64,000 nucleotides of DNA from assembly GCA_039027435.1 (NCBI GenBank), contig JBCCKF010000009.1:96727-160726 (forward strand), read 5' to 3'. Source of the stretch: CALBPI01 sp039027435. GTDB taxonomy: Bacteria; Pseudomonadota; Gammaproteobacteria; Steroidobacterales; Woeseiaceae. Of the stretch, positions 16,546 through 24,847 are shown piece by piece (within the stretch, counting starts at the first letter, position 1; every line of letters starts with the position of its first letter). The notes beneath the pieces were generated by a model. The model was not told where the DNA came from and searched no databases. It saw nothing but the letters and a program-made list of their open reading frames with translations. The translations under genes and the position numbers were made by a program.

Positions 16546-17766
16546 ATGGCTGTACGAGCGGAACCACGTGTGATCATTGCGGGAGCAGGTCCTGTGGGTC
16601 TTGCTGCTGCGGCGGCGATACGCAAAGCGGCACCTCGAGTGCAGGTGACGGTCTGTGATCCGGCGATTCGGAATATCCAGATGCCGACTGAGTCGGGGCT
16701 GCGGGTGATTGCGATGACTCCCGCGTCGATGAGTCTGTTCGAGAGCGTCGGAATACTGTCCGCTTTGCCCGAGTTTGCCCTTGCGCCGTACGAACGGATG
16801 CGAGTCTGGGATGCAGGCCATTGGGCAGCCGATGGCATTGAGTTCGCGGCCTACCGTGTCGGGCGAAAGTCGCTCGGTGCCATGACCGATGTCGCTGCGC
16901 TGCAGGCATGCTTGTTCGAGCATCTCGCTTCAGATTCCGGTGTGTCTTTGCTCGCTGATGGTGTTGCCGAGATCGAAGCGCGTGACGCCGACGTCAGCGT
17001 CACGATGTTGTCCGGTGATGCGCTCGAGGCCGAGTTGTTGATCGGCGCAGATGGGCGCCAAAGCCGAGTGCGGCAGAGTCTTCGGCTCGGCGTGCGGCGC
17101 TGGTCGCACCATCAACGTGCGGTAGTAGGAACGCTGATGCCGGAGCTTGCTCACGAACGCACGGCGCTGCAGCGTTTTCTGCCGGATGGGCCGCTCGCGT
17201 TATTGCCGCTTCGCGACGCCCGGGTTTCTCTGGTTTGGTCCACCTTGCCCGATCATGCGCGCGCACTGGAGTCGATGAGCCCCGAGGCGTTTACGGAGGC
17301 GGTCAGCGAGGCCAGCGACCATGTTCTTGGTAACCTTTCACCCACCTCACCGGTGATCTCTTTTCCGCTCGAGAGTGCTTACGTGACAAATCCGATTGCA
17401 CCTCGGACAGCATTAATCGGGGATGCGGCCCATGCGATTCACCCGTTGGCAGGTCAGGGCGCCAATCTTGGTTTCGCCGACGCGGTCGCGCTCGCGAGCA
17501 TCGTGAAGGAGGTGGTCGAGTCTCGCGGTGACCCTGGTGATGCGCCGTGGTTGCGTCGCTATCGAAGGACGCGTCGCGCCGACAATCTGACCACACTGTT
17601 CGGCATGGACTTCATCAATCGCTTGTTTGGACGAGAACAGGGTGCGTTCGCAGACTTGCGTCGACGTGGCATGCAGTGGTTCCAGAGCAGCACACTTGCA
17701 GAACAGCTGGCCATTGGTCATGCGACCACCATGCGAGGCGTCGATGCGTTAGGTGAGTTGTCTTGA
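16546..17766 (+). CDS. ubiH: FAD-dependent ubiquinone-biosynthesis hydroxylase (UbiH/UbiI family)
   Basis: 406 residues from ATG 16546. The dinucleotide-binding GAGPVGLAAAAAI lies at residues 13-25, ADGRQSRVR in the middle, and the second FAD motif LIGDAAHAIHPLAGQGANLG near residue 292. Such enzymes hydroxylate the ubiquinone ring. E. coli has UbiH and UbiI side by side behind pepP; here only one is present, so this protein could be the UbiH or a dual-function form. It begins 3 bases after the pepP stop and its stop overlaps the next TTG start. Confidence 0.87.
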   Translation: MAVRAEPRVIIAGAGPVGLAAAAAIRKAAPRVQVTVCDPAIRNIQMPTESGLRVIAMTPASMSLFESVGILSALPEFALAPYERMRVWDAGHWAADGIEFAAYRVGRKSLGAMTDVAALQACLFEHLASDSGVSLLADGVAEIEARDADVSVTMLSGDALEAELLIGADGRQSRVRQSLRLGVRRWSHHQRAVVGTLMPELAHERTALQRFLPDGPLALLPLRDARVSLVWSTLPDHARALESMSPEAFTEAVSEASDHVLGNLSPTSPVISFPLESAYVTNPIAPRTALIGDAAHAIHPLAGQGANLGFADAVALASIVKEVVESRGDPGDAPWLRRYRRTRRADNLTTLFGMDFINRLFGREQGAFADLRRRGMQWFQSSTLAEQLAIGHATTMRGVDALGELS

Positions 17767-19286
17767 ACAATCGACCGGTGCAGATAATGGCGGTGTTGTG
17801 CGGTCTCGCAGGACTGTCGCTGTTCTTCTATAAGGCGTTTGTGCTCGGTTTTCCACTGACCGCAGACGCGGAGCGCACTGCGTGGACGATCGAAGCATCG
17901 TTGCGCTTCAATGCGCGACCGGGCCCCATTAAGGCCGAACTGAAAGTACCTGCATTGACCAGTGGCTTCGCCACACTGTCTGAGAATTCGGTCTCCGGAC
18001 GTTATGGATTCAATCTTGAATACGCAGATGGTGGTCGACTTGCGCGATGGTCCAGACGTAGCGCCAGTGGCGAACAACGGCTCTACTACCGTGTTGTCGT
18101 AGCAGCAGATCCGTCTGTCGAGGAAGCGGACACAACGCCGCCATTTCCGGAGATTCCCGTGCTGACGGAACCATCGAACACCGCAGCGATGGTGTTGATG
18201 GGCGAGGTGCGAGAGCAGTCGGCGGACACGGACACATTGGTCGCCGAGTTGTTGCAACGTGTGAACGATCCGTCACCCGAGCCTAATGTTGAGTTGTTGT
18301 TTGATGGTCTCAACGGTTCCTTGCGACGGGCGGAACGCCTGGTGGAGTTGCTGGCTTATGCTCGGGTTCCCGCGCGACCGGTCCGGGGGCTTCTGCTGGC
18401 GGACGAGCAACGCAATGTTCCCGTTCGCACTTACCTTGAGGTCCACAATGGTGTTCGTTGGTCAGCGTATAACCTTCGAACCGGCCAACAAGGTCTCGCG
18501 AAGAACTTCTACCCCTGGTGGCGAGGTTTCGACGTGTTGTCGGATGTTCAGGGTGGTTCCGATATCGATCTCAATTTTGCGGTGAGGCGCAGTCAGCTCG
18601 ATAGTCTCGACGTGGTCGAGCAACGCAGTGCGTCGACGGGATCCATGGCGCTCGACTTTTCCTTGTTCAGCCTGCCGATCCAGACCCAGGCGGTTTACTC
18701 GGTCCTGCTCATGGTGCCTATTGGCGCGCTGGTCATGGTCATTTTGAGAAACTTCGTCGGGTTGCAGACCTTCGGGACCTTCATGCCAGTGTTGATTGCG
18801 ATCGCGTTTCGCGAGACCGACTTGCTGGCGGGCGTCATTCTCTTTTCGTTGTTGACCAGCCTCGGGCTCGCTATCCGGTTTGGCCTGGAGCGATTGCGTT
18901 TATTGCTCGTACCACGATTGACCGCTGTGTTGATCATCGTCGTTATTCTCATGCTGGTAATCAGCATTCTCGCGCACCGCATTGGTCTGGAAACCGGGCT
19001 TTCGGTGGCCTTGTTCCCGATGGTCATCATCGCGATGACTATCGAGAGAATGTCGGTCATTTGGGAGGAGCGAGGCGCCGCGGATGCCGTCAAGGCAGGT
19101 GTTGGCAGTTTGCTTGTGGCTGCGTTCGCCTATCTTGTGATGGGAATCGATGCACTCGAGCACCTGATCTTTACGTTCCCTGAGTTGCTGCTTGCGGTGC
19201 TTGCGCTGGTATTGCTCAGTGGGCGTTACACCGGCTATCGCCTACTCGAATTGCCGCGCTTCAGGGCGCTGGAGAAAACAGACTAA
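17763..19286 (+). CDS. 7TM protein with inactive transglutaminase domain (UUP1-like)
   Basis: 507 residues from TTG 17763, with AGGTGAG 7 bases upstream and overlapping the ubiH stop. Layout: an N-terminal membrane helix (about 8-30); a periplasmic region containing a transglutaminase-like fold (about 160-290, VELLAYARVPARPVRGLLLADE) without the Cys-His-Asp triad; and six C-terminal helices from about residue 308 (VYSVLLMVPIGALVMVILR onward). The family, known as inactive transglutaminase fused to 7TM helices, is nearly always encoded next to an ATP-grasp glutamate-ligase-like protein, as here. Role unknown; osmotic or envelope stress has been suggested for relatives. Confidence 0.85.
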   Translation: MNNRPVQIMAVLCGLAGLSLFFYKAFVLGFPLTADAERTAWTIEASLRFNARPGPIKAELKVPALTSGFATLSENSVSGRYGFNLEYADGGRLARWSRRSASGEQRLYYRVVVAADPSVEEADTTPPFPEIPVLTEPSNTAAMVLMGEVREQSADTDTLVAELLQRVNDPSPEPNVELLFDGLNGSLRRAERLVELLAYARVPARPVRGLLLADEQRNVPVRTYLEVHNGVRWSAYNLRTGQQGLAKNFYPWWRGFDVLSDVQGGSDIDLNFAVRRSQLDSLDVVEQRSASTGSMALDFSLFSLPIQTQAVYSVLLMVPIGALVMVILRNFVGLQTFGTFMPVLIAIAFRETDLLAGVILFSLLTSLGLAIRFGLERLRLLLVPRLTAVLIIVVILMLVISILAHRIGLETGLSVALFPMVIIAMTIERMSVIWEERGAADAVKAGVGSLLVAAFAYLVMGIDALEHLIFTFPELLLAVLALVLLSGRYTGYRLLELPRFRALEKTD

Positions 19287-20242
19287 TGCCGATCTGGGGA
19301 CGACCGCTGCATGCGGCGGGTGTGCTTGGCATTAATGAGCGCAACGCCGACTACATCATGCCGCTGAATCCACGGCGTTTGTATCCACGTGTGGATGACA
19401 AAGTCCGGACCAAGAGTCTGGCGCGGGAGGCGGGCATGGCGGTGCCGGAGTTGTATTTTGTCGCCCGCAGTCAGGCCGACGCTTTGCGCTTGCCCGAAGT
19501 CTTGCAGGACCGAACCAGCTTTGTCGTTAAGCCGGCGAATGGCAGTGGCGGCGACGGTATTCTGGTGATCGACGGTCGATACGGCGATCACTATCGATTG
19601 ATCAGCGGCGAATTGATGTCGGAGACGGCTTTATTGCATCACGTCTCCAATATCGTCTCTGGTCAGTTCAGTCTGACTGGCGGGCCTGATGCTGCGCTGG
19701 TCGAGTATCGAGTCCAATTCGATAGCGTTTTCGACCCGATCAGCTATCAGGGTGTGCCGGATATTCGGATCATCGTCTACAAAGGCTACCCAGCCATGGC
19801 GATGGTGCGCTTGCCGACACGACAGTCCGGCGGTAAAGCCAACTTGCATCAAGGTGCGGTGGGCGCCGGTGTCGACATTGCGACGGGGCGAACCAGAGGT
19901 GCTGTGAGCGGAAACGATCGGATCGAAGTTCATCCGGATACGCTCTCGCCAATTGATGGCACGATCGTGCCGCACTGGCATCGGATTGTTGAGATTGCTG
20001 CGCTCGGGCGCGAAGTTTCGGGTCTTGGTTACCTCGGCGTTGACCTGGTCATCGATCGAGATCTCGGTCCATTGATGCTTGAGATGAATGCGCGGCCGGG
20101 TCTCAATATTCAGATTGCCAATGCTGCGGGTCTGAAGCCCAGATTTCGGGCAATCGACAAGCATCTCGGCGAAAGTCCTGAGGCGGCGTCGCCGCCGGAG
20201 CGTGCTGCAATCAGTCGTCAGTTGATGCTCGGATTAACCTGA
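19286..20242 (+). CDS. Alpha-L-glutamate ligase-like ATP-grasp protein (RimK-related)
   Basis: 318 residues; the ATG overlaps the preceding stop (TAATG), implying translational coupling. The N-terminus MPIWGRPLHAAGVLGINERN is typical for this RimK-related family. ATP-grasp elements: VVKPANGSGGDGILVI (lysine and glycine loop), DIRIIVYKGYP, GKANLHQGAVGAGVDI and the metal-binding end LMLEMNARPGLNIQI. Such enzymes add amino acids, often glutamate, to a carboxylate on a peptide or small molecule; the acceptor is unknown. A retropepsin-like protease often joins the pair elsewhere but is not in this window. Confidence 0.86.
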   Translation: MPIWGRPLHAAGVLGINERNADYIMPLNPRRLYPRVDDKVRTKSLAREAGMAVPELYFVARSQADALRLPEVLQDRTSFVVKPANGSGGDGILVIDGRYGDHYRLISGELMSETALLHHVSNIVSGQFSLTGGPDAALVEYRVQFDSVFDPISYQGVPDIRIIVYKGYPAMAMVRLPTRQSGGKANLHQGAVGAGVDIATGRTRGAVSGNDRIEVHPDTLSPIDGTIVPHWHRIVEIAALGREVSGLGYLGVDLVIDRDLGPLMLEMNARPGLNIQIANAAGLKPRFRAIDKHLGESPEAASPPERAAISRQLMLGLT

Positions 20243-20261
20243 GCTTTAAACGAAAGTCGCG

Positions 20262-21053
20262 TTACTGTTCCCAAGAAGGCTTGAAGTCGCCCAGGCGTTT
20301 CGCCTGGCGCATCAGATCTGAAAGATCTGTGTAGGCCAATTCGAATAACGTATCGAAGCTGTCGATGACGTAGTAGATGTTCTGGTAGGTGTCGATCCGA
20401 AAGGGCGTGCGCAGGACATCAAGCACATCGAACGCTCTGCGGTCTGGCCGCTTGTTCTCGACCGCGTAGATCAGCTCGCCAGGAGAGGAGCAAATGCCGG
20501 CGCCATAGGCGCGGACGCCGTCGTTAGACTGCACGAGACCGAACTCGGTCGTGAACCAGTACAAGCGGGCCAGGAGTTCGCGATCGCGCTCATCCGCTTT
20601 GAGTCCTGCGATACCGTAGGCGTGCGTGAACTGAGCAAACCGGTCATCGGTGAGATGCGGTGCATGACCGAACAACTCGTGGAATATGTCGGGCTCCTCG
20701 AGGTAGTCGAGATCCTCTGGTCGTCGGATAAACGACGCCGCGGGAAATTGCTTCTCAGCTAACAGCGAGAAGAACTCGTCAGCGGGGATGATCGCGGGCA
20801 CTGGCGTCACCGACCAGCCTGTGGCCGCACGCAGCGTGTTTGAAATCTCGGCGCACTGCGGAATTTCAGGGCCGAAGCCGATCGTCTCCCCAGCCTTGAT
20901 GAAGGCATCGCAAGCACGTCCGGGCAGTAGCTTCAGTTGTCGCTCGAGTAGCGTGTGCCAGACCTGATGCTCGGCGTCACTGTAGGCAATGTACCCATCG
21001 TCGAGCGGCGTGTGTGCGACATACGAAGGTGCGGCTTCACTGATACTTTTCAT
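20262..21053 (-). CDS. phhA: Phenylalanine-4-hydroxylase
   Basis: 263 residues, the monomeric bacterial length. It converts phenylalanine to tyrosine with pterin and O2. The iron ligands are His125 and His130 in EPDIFHELFGHAPHL and Glu170 in YWFTTEFGLV; YGAGICSSPGELIYAV lies behind. It is transcribed away from an Lrp-type regulator across a 110-base AT-rich gap, so control by that regulator is likely. No phhB (pterin dehydratase) is nearby. Confidence 0.96.
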   Translation of the reverse strand: MKSISEAAPSYVAHTPLDDGYIAYSDAEHQVWHTLLERQLKLLPGRACDAFIKAGETIGFGPEIPQCAEISNTLRAATGWSVTPVPAIIPADEFFSLLAEKQFPAASFIRRPEDLDYLEEPDIFHELFGHAPHLTDDRFAQFTHAYGIAGLKADERDRELLARLYWFTTEFGLVQSNDGVRAYGAGICSSPGELIYAVENKRPDRRAFDVLDVLRTPFRIDTYQNIYYVIDSFDTLFELAYTDLSDLMRQAKRLGDFKPSWEQ

Positions 21054-21133
21054 ACCTCAATTATATTTCAACAAGGCGATCTTGGATTGCGGAAGGTGCT
21101 ACAAAAAGACTATTTTAAGCAATAACTGATCTT

Positions 21134-21147
21134 ATTTTTAGAAAAAT
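21134..21147. promoter_or_regulatory. Candidate Lrp-type operator in the phhA/regulator gap
   Basis: The gap 21054-21163 is much richer in A and T than its surroundings. It contains the inverted repeat ATTTTT-AG-AAAAAT, 17 bases ahead of the regulator ATG. Lrp/AsnC proteins favour AT-rich imperfect palindromes. The link is positional inference. Confidence 0.35.
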
Positions 21148-21163
21148 ATGATAAAAATCACTA

Positions 21164-21619
21164 ATGGATAGTTACGACAGCAAGATTCTTGCGATACTGC
21201 AAAACGACGCTCGCATCTCCAATCAGAAACTGGCTGAAGCGGTCGGATTGTCAGCGTCACCGTGTTTGCGGCGTGTACAGAAGCTGGAAGCGACAGGGGT
21301 CATTCGCCAGCGCGTCACGCTGCTGGACCGGGCGGCACTCGGCCTGCACATACTCGGTTTTATCCATGTTTCGATGGAAGATCACTTGCCGCAAACGCTC
21401 AAGAAATTTGAGTCTTTGGTGGCGAGCTCAGAACAGATTCTCGAATGCCACGCATTGAGCGGACAGTACGACTATCTGTTGAAAGTCGTTGCGCGAGACA
21501 TGGGCCACTTTGAACAATTCTTGACGAAATCCCTGCTGGCTGGTCGAGGTGTTGCCTCAGCAAATACCAGCTTTGTGATCAACGAGCGCAAGAACGCAAC
21601 GGTTTTGCCTCTGGATTAA
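21164..21619 (+). CDS. Lrp/AsnC-family transcriptional regulator
   Basis: 151 residues. An N-terminal helix-turn-helix (about 4-60: DSYDSKILAILQNDARISN, LAEAVGLSASPCLRRVQKLE) precedes a RAM ligand-binding domain with the family VLECHALSGQYDYLLKVVARD-like block. It is divergent from phhA and ahead of the glycine cleavage operon. In several bacteria an Lrp-like activator drives phenylalanine hydroxylase, so phhA is the likely target and an aromatic amino acid the likely ligand (inference). Confidence 0.92.
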   Translation: MDSYDSKILAILQNDARISNQKLAEAVGLSASPCLRRVQKLEATGVIRQRVTLLDRAALGLHILGFIHVSMEDHLPQTLKKFESLVASSEQILECHALSGQYDYLLKVVARDMGHFEQFLTKSLLAGRGVASANTSFVINERKNATVLPLD

Positions 21620-21686
21620 CAGCTCTTTGATCGGTGCGGGCTGGCAATCGCAGGGCGCTGTCGCTATCCTTTCGCTTCGATCCAGC

Positions 21687-21870
21687 GATGCTGCGGGAGA
21701 GCGTCAGCGCATGCTGACCACCGAAGGCGCAACCTGCCCGGAAACGCTCAGGTCACCGGACTGCAGCATCTGATCGGCTCTGGAGAGCGGCAGAGAAACT
21801 GCCCACCGAAGGGGACGGCGACTATTGGTTATGGTCGCGGCAGATCTCTCAGGTCAACGGACAGAGGGGC
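21687..21870 (+). promoter_or_regulatory. Tandem glycine riboswitch upstream of gcvT
   Basis: Two glycine aptamers in series. Aptamer 1 (21687-21770) is closed by GATGCTGC/GCAGCATC and carries GGGAGAGC, ACCACCGAAGGCGCAA and ACGCTCAGGTCACCGGAC. Aptamer 2 (about 21777-21868) is closed by CTCTG/CAGAG and carries GGAGAGC, CCACCGAAGGGG and CTCTCAGGTCAACGGAC. These are the family core motifs. A short linker (TGATCG) separates them. Downstream, AACCACG/CGTGGTT (21873-21890) forms a hairpin, without U-tract, ahead of the gcvT ribosome-binding site. Glycine binding is expected to turn on glycine cleavage. Confidence 0.93.
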
Positions 21871-21920
21871 AGAACCACGCTCGCCGTGGTTCGTGTTCAG
21901 CGCCTGCTCGGAGCCTCTTG

Positions 21921-23015
21921 ATGACTAATCTTTCCAAGACCTGTTTGCACCAGACCCATGTCGAGGCGGGTGCGAAGATGGTGGATTTTGGCGGTTGGGA
22001 TATGCCGCTTCACTACGGCTCGCAGCTTGAGGAGCACCACACCGTACGGCGCTCGGCAGGTATGTTCGATGTGTCACACATGACAGTTGTGGACATCAGC
22101 GGCGAAGCGGGGCAGCCAAAGGCCTTTCTCGAACGCCTGCTCGCCAACGACATCAATAAATGCGCCACTGAAGGTCAGGCGATCTACACCTGCATGCTTA
22201 ACGCTGATGGTGGAGTCATCGATGATCTCATTGCCTATTGGGTGGGTGGCGATGCCTACCGGCTCGTGGTGAATGCGGCGACACGCGACAAAGATCTCGA
22301 ATGGATGGCCCAGGTCGCTGAGGCGTTCGCGGTGACGCTCCGCGAGCGATCGGATCTCGCGATGATCGCTGTGCAGGGACCAAAAGCCCGTGAGCTAGCG
22401 GCCGGTTCGCTGCCGGTGTCTTTGCAAGAGCGCGTGCAAACACTAAAGCCCTTTCGTGCCGCTTTCGACGGAGACTGGTTTGTCGCGAGGACGGGATACA
22501 CCGGTGAAGACGGCTGGGAAATCATCATGCCGGCAGACGAAGCGCCGGCAACATGGGCGTCGCTGGTGGCAGCCGGCATCGCGCCTGCAGGTCTCGGCGC
22601 TCGCGATACACTGCGTCTGGAGGCGGGCTTGAACCTCTATGGCTCCGATATGGATGAATCTACCTCGCCGCTCGAATCGAACCTTTCGTGGACGGTTGAT
22701 TTCGCGGGTGCTCGAGATTTTGTCGGTGAAACCGCACTGCAGGAACAGACCCCGGCTCGCAAGCTGGTGGGATTGGTCGTACTCGACCGCGGTGTCGTTA
22801 GGGATCACCAGACGGTGTTGGCGCCGGAAGGCGGTGAGCTCGGAGAAATCACCAGTGGGGGGTTTTCCCCGACACTGGAGCGATCAATCGCGCTGGCACG
22901 TATTGCGGTGGACTCGCCCGAACGGGTTGAGGTCGAAGTACGTGGCAGACGGCTTGCTGCGAGCGTAGTGAGCCCGCCGTTCGTGCGCAAAGGCAAAATT
23001 CTGGTTTCGGTTTAA
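21921..23015 (+). CDS. gcvT: Glycine cleavage system aminomethyltransferase (T protein)
   Basis: 364 residues from ATG 21921, with GGAG 7 bases upstream; the longer open frame from 21825 is the riboswitch. T protein transfers the methylene group from aminomethyl-lipoyl-H protein to tetrahydrofolate, releasing ammonia. Motifs: VDFGGWDMPLHYGSQLEEH, FDVSHMTVVDISG, ARTGYTGEDGWEI and the C-terminal SPTLERSIALARI. First gene of gcvT-gcvH-gcvPA-gcvPB. Confidence 0.97.
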   Translation: MTNLSKTCLHQTHVEAGAKMVDFGGWDMPLHYGSQLEEHHTVRRSAGMFDVSHMTVVDISGEAGQPKAFLERLLANDINKCATEGQAIYTCMLNADGGVIDDLIAYWVGGDAYRLVVNAATRDKDLEWMAQVAEAFAVTLRERSDLAMIAVQGPKARELAAGSLPVSLQERVQTLKPFRAAFDGDWFVARTGYTGEDGWEIIMPADEAPATWASLVAAGIAPAGLGARDTLRLEAGLNLYGSDMDESTSPLESNLSWTVDFAGARDFVGETALQEQTPARKLVGLVVLDRGVVRDHQTVLAPEGGELGEITSGGFSPTLERSIALARIAVDSPERVEVEVRGRRLAASVVSPPFVRKGKILVSV

Positions 23016-23039
23016 TTCTTTTTCAGGAGCGTGGTCTCA

Positions 23040-23435
23040 ATGTCAGAAGTACCCGGTGATTTGGTTTATACAGAAGAGCATGAATGGCTGCGTCTTGAAG
23101 ACGACGGCAGCGTGATCCTCGGCATCACTCAGCACGCTCAGGAAGCGCTCGGTGATCTTGTTTATGTGGAACTACCCGAGGTCGGTCAGAGTCTGACTGC
23201 TGGAGATGGCGTTGCGGTTGTTGAGTCAGTCAAAGCGGCTTCAGATGTCTACTCGCCGCTGGAGGCGGAAGTGGTAGCCGTCAACGACGCACTTGCTGAT
23301 GCTCCGGAAAAGGTTAATGAGGATCCCTACGGGGACGGTTGGATCGCGCGCATCACGCCTACGGACCGCTCCGCTTTGGAGCAGTTGATGAGCGCTGATG
23401 CGTATCAGGAATTTCTCGACAGTCTCGACGACTAA
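23040..23435 (+). CDS. gcvH: Glycine cleavage system H protein
   Basis: 131 residues from ATG 23040 (AGGAG 11 bases upstream; a GTG at 23031 is too close to that site). H protein carries the lipoyl arm between the P, T and L proteins. The lipoylated lysine is Lys65 in VAVVESVKAASDVYSPL. TEEHEWLRLEDDG and VNEDPYGDGWIARI are conserved. Lipoate could come from LipB encoded at 47.5-48.1 kb. Confidence 0.97.
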   Translation: MSEVPGDLVYTEEHEWLRLEDDGSVILGITQHAQEALGDLVYVELPEVGQSLTAGDGVAVVESVKAASDVYSPLEAEVVAVNDALADAPEKVNEDPYGDGWIARITPTDRSALEQLMSADAYQEFLDSLDD

Positions 23436-23452
23436 TCGCACGGAGCAACAGC

Positions 23453-24835
23453 ATGCCTTTTATTCCCCATACCGAAGCCGATATCGCTGAAATGCTCGAG
23501 GCGATCGGCGCGGAGTCGATCGACGATTTGTTCGACGAGATCCCGGAGTCGCTTCGCATCGAAGGTCTCGACGGTGTTCCTGCACCAATGAACGAGATGC
23601 AGGTCACGCGCCTGATGCACGATCGAGCGGCACAAGACGCCAGCGCACTTTCGTTTATTGGCGCAGGTGCTTATGAGCACCACATCCCGGCAGCAGTCTG
23701 GCAACTGACGACGCGAGGCGAGTTCTACAGTGCTTACACGCCGTATCAGGCGGAGGCCAGCCAGGGCACGCTGCAGGTCATCTACGAATTCCAGTCGATG
23801 ATCGCGAGTTTGACAGGCATGGAGGCGAGCAATGCCTCGCTGTATGACGGCGCTTCGGCGGTCGCAGAGGCGGCGTTGATGGCAGTACGCGCGAACCGCA
23901 AGTCGAAGTCGCGTCGAGTTGTGTTCGCCGGTGGCTCCAACCCGACCTACATGAAGGTCGCTGAGGCGATTGCAGGAACTCAAGGCCTGCGTTTCGAAAT
24001 GGCGGAGTTCGATCGCAAGAGTGGGCTTGCCGATGCAGCGTCTTTGGTGGGTGGTGATGAGGCGCCTGTTGCCGTCGTGATTTCGCAGCCGAATTTCTTT
24101 GGTGCAATCGAAGATGTTGATGCGCTAACCGATGCTGCCCATGCTGTGGGTGCGTTGGTGATTGCGGTGGTCAACCCGACTGCGCTCGCGCTGCTCAAGC
24201 CTCCAGGTCAATGGGGCGAGAAAGGTGCCGATATTGTGTGTGGAGAAGGCCAGCCACTGGGTGTGCCGCTTTCGTCCGGCGGACCCTACTTCGGGTTCAT
24301 GACCACGCGTCAGTCGATGGTGCGCCAACTGCCGGGTCGCATCGTCGGGCGCACGCAGGACCTCGATGGCAAGGCCGGGTTCACGCTGACCTTACAGGCT
24401 CGCGAGCAGCACATCCGGCGTTCGAAAGCGACCTCGAACATCTGCACAAACCAAGGGCTGATGGTGACTGCGGCAACGATGTATCTGTCGCTGCTCGGTG
24501 AGCAGGGGCTGGCACGCGTAGCAGCCTCCAGCCACACGCGCACTCGCCAGCTGGCGGACGCTCTGTGTACCGTCCCGGGCGTGAGTCGTCGATTCGAAGG
24601 TCCGACCTTCCATGAGGCGGTCTTGCAATTCGATCGACCGGTCGCACCGGTGTTGACAGCACTTGCGGAGCGCGATGTGTTGGGTGGGCTGGATCTCTCC
24701 GAGCTCTATCCAGAGCTTGGGTCAGCGTTGCTGGTTTGTGCAACAGAGACGAAGACCGATGAAGACATCCAGCGCTATCGCGATGCGTTGGCCGAAGTGA
24801 TGGGTGCAGGTTCCAGCCTGCGTGACGCTGGCTAA
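23453..24835 (+). CDS. gcvPA: Glycine dehydrogenase (decarboxylating) subunit 1
   Basis: 460 residues, N-terminal half of P protein in the split two-subunit form. It begins MPFIPHTEADIAEMLEAIG and has the YTPYQAEASQGTLQVIYEFQ segment and the ICTNQGLMVTAATMYLSLLG block. With GcvPB it decarboxylates glycine and loads H protein. Cofactor binding is in the other subunit. ATG 23453 follows a CGGAGC site, 17 bases behind gcvH. The split form is common outside the Enterobacteria. Confidence 0.96.
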   Translation: MPFIPHTEADIAEMLEAIGAESIDDLFDEIPESLRIEGLDGVPAPMNEMQVTRLMHDRAAQDASALSFIGAGAYEHHIPAAVWQLTTRGEFYSAYTPYQAEASQGTLQVIYEFQSMIASLTGMEASNASLYDGASAVAEAALMAVRANRKSKSRRVVFAGGSNPTYMKVAEAIAGTQGLRFEMAEFDRKSGLADAASLVGGDEAPVAVVISQPNFFGAIEDVDALTDAAHAVGALVIAVVNPTALALLKPPGQWGEKGADIVCGEGQPLGVPLSSGGPYFGFMTTRQSMVRQLPGRIVGRTQDLDGKAGFTLTLQAREQHIRRSKATSNICTNQGLMVTAATMYLSLLGEQGLARVAASSHTRTRQLADALCTVPGVSRRFEGPTFHEAVLQFDRPVAPVLTALAERDVLGGLDLSELYPELGSALLVCATETKTDEDIQRYRDALAEVMGAGSSLRDAG

Positions 24836-24847
24836 GGGGAATTCGAC

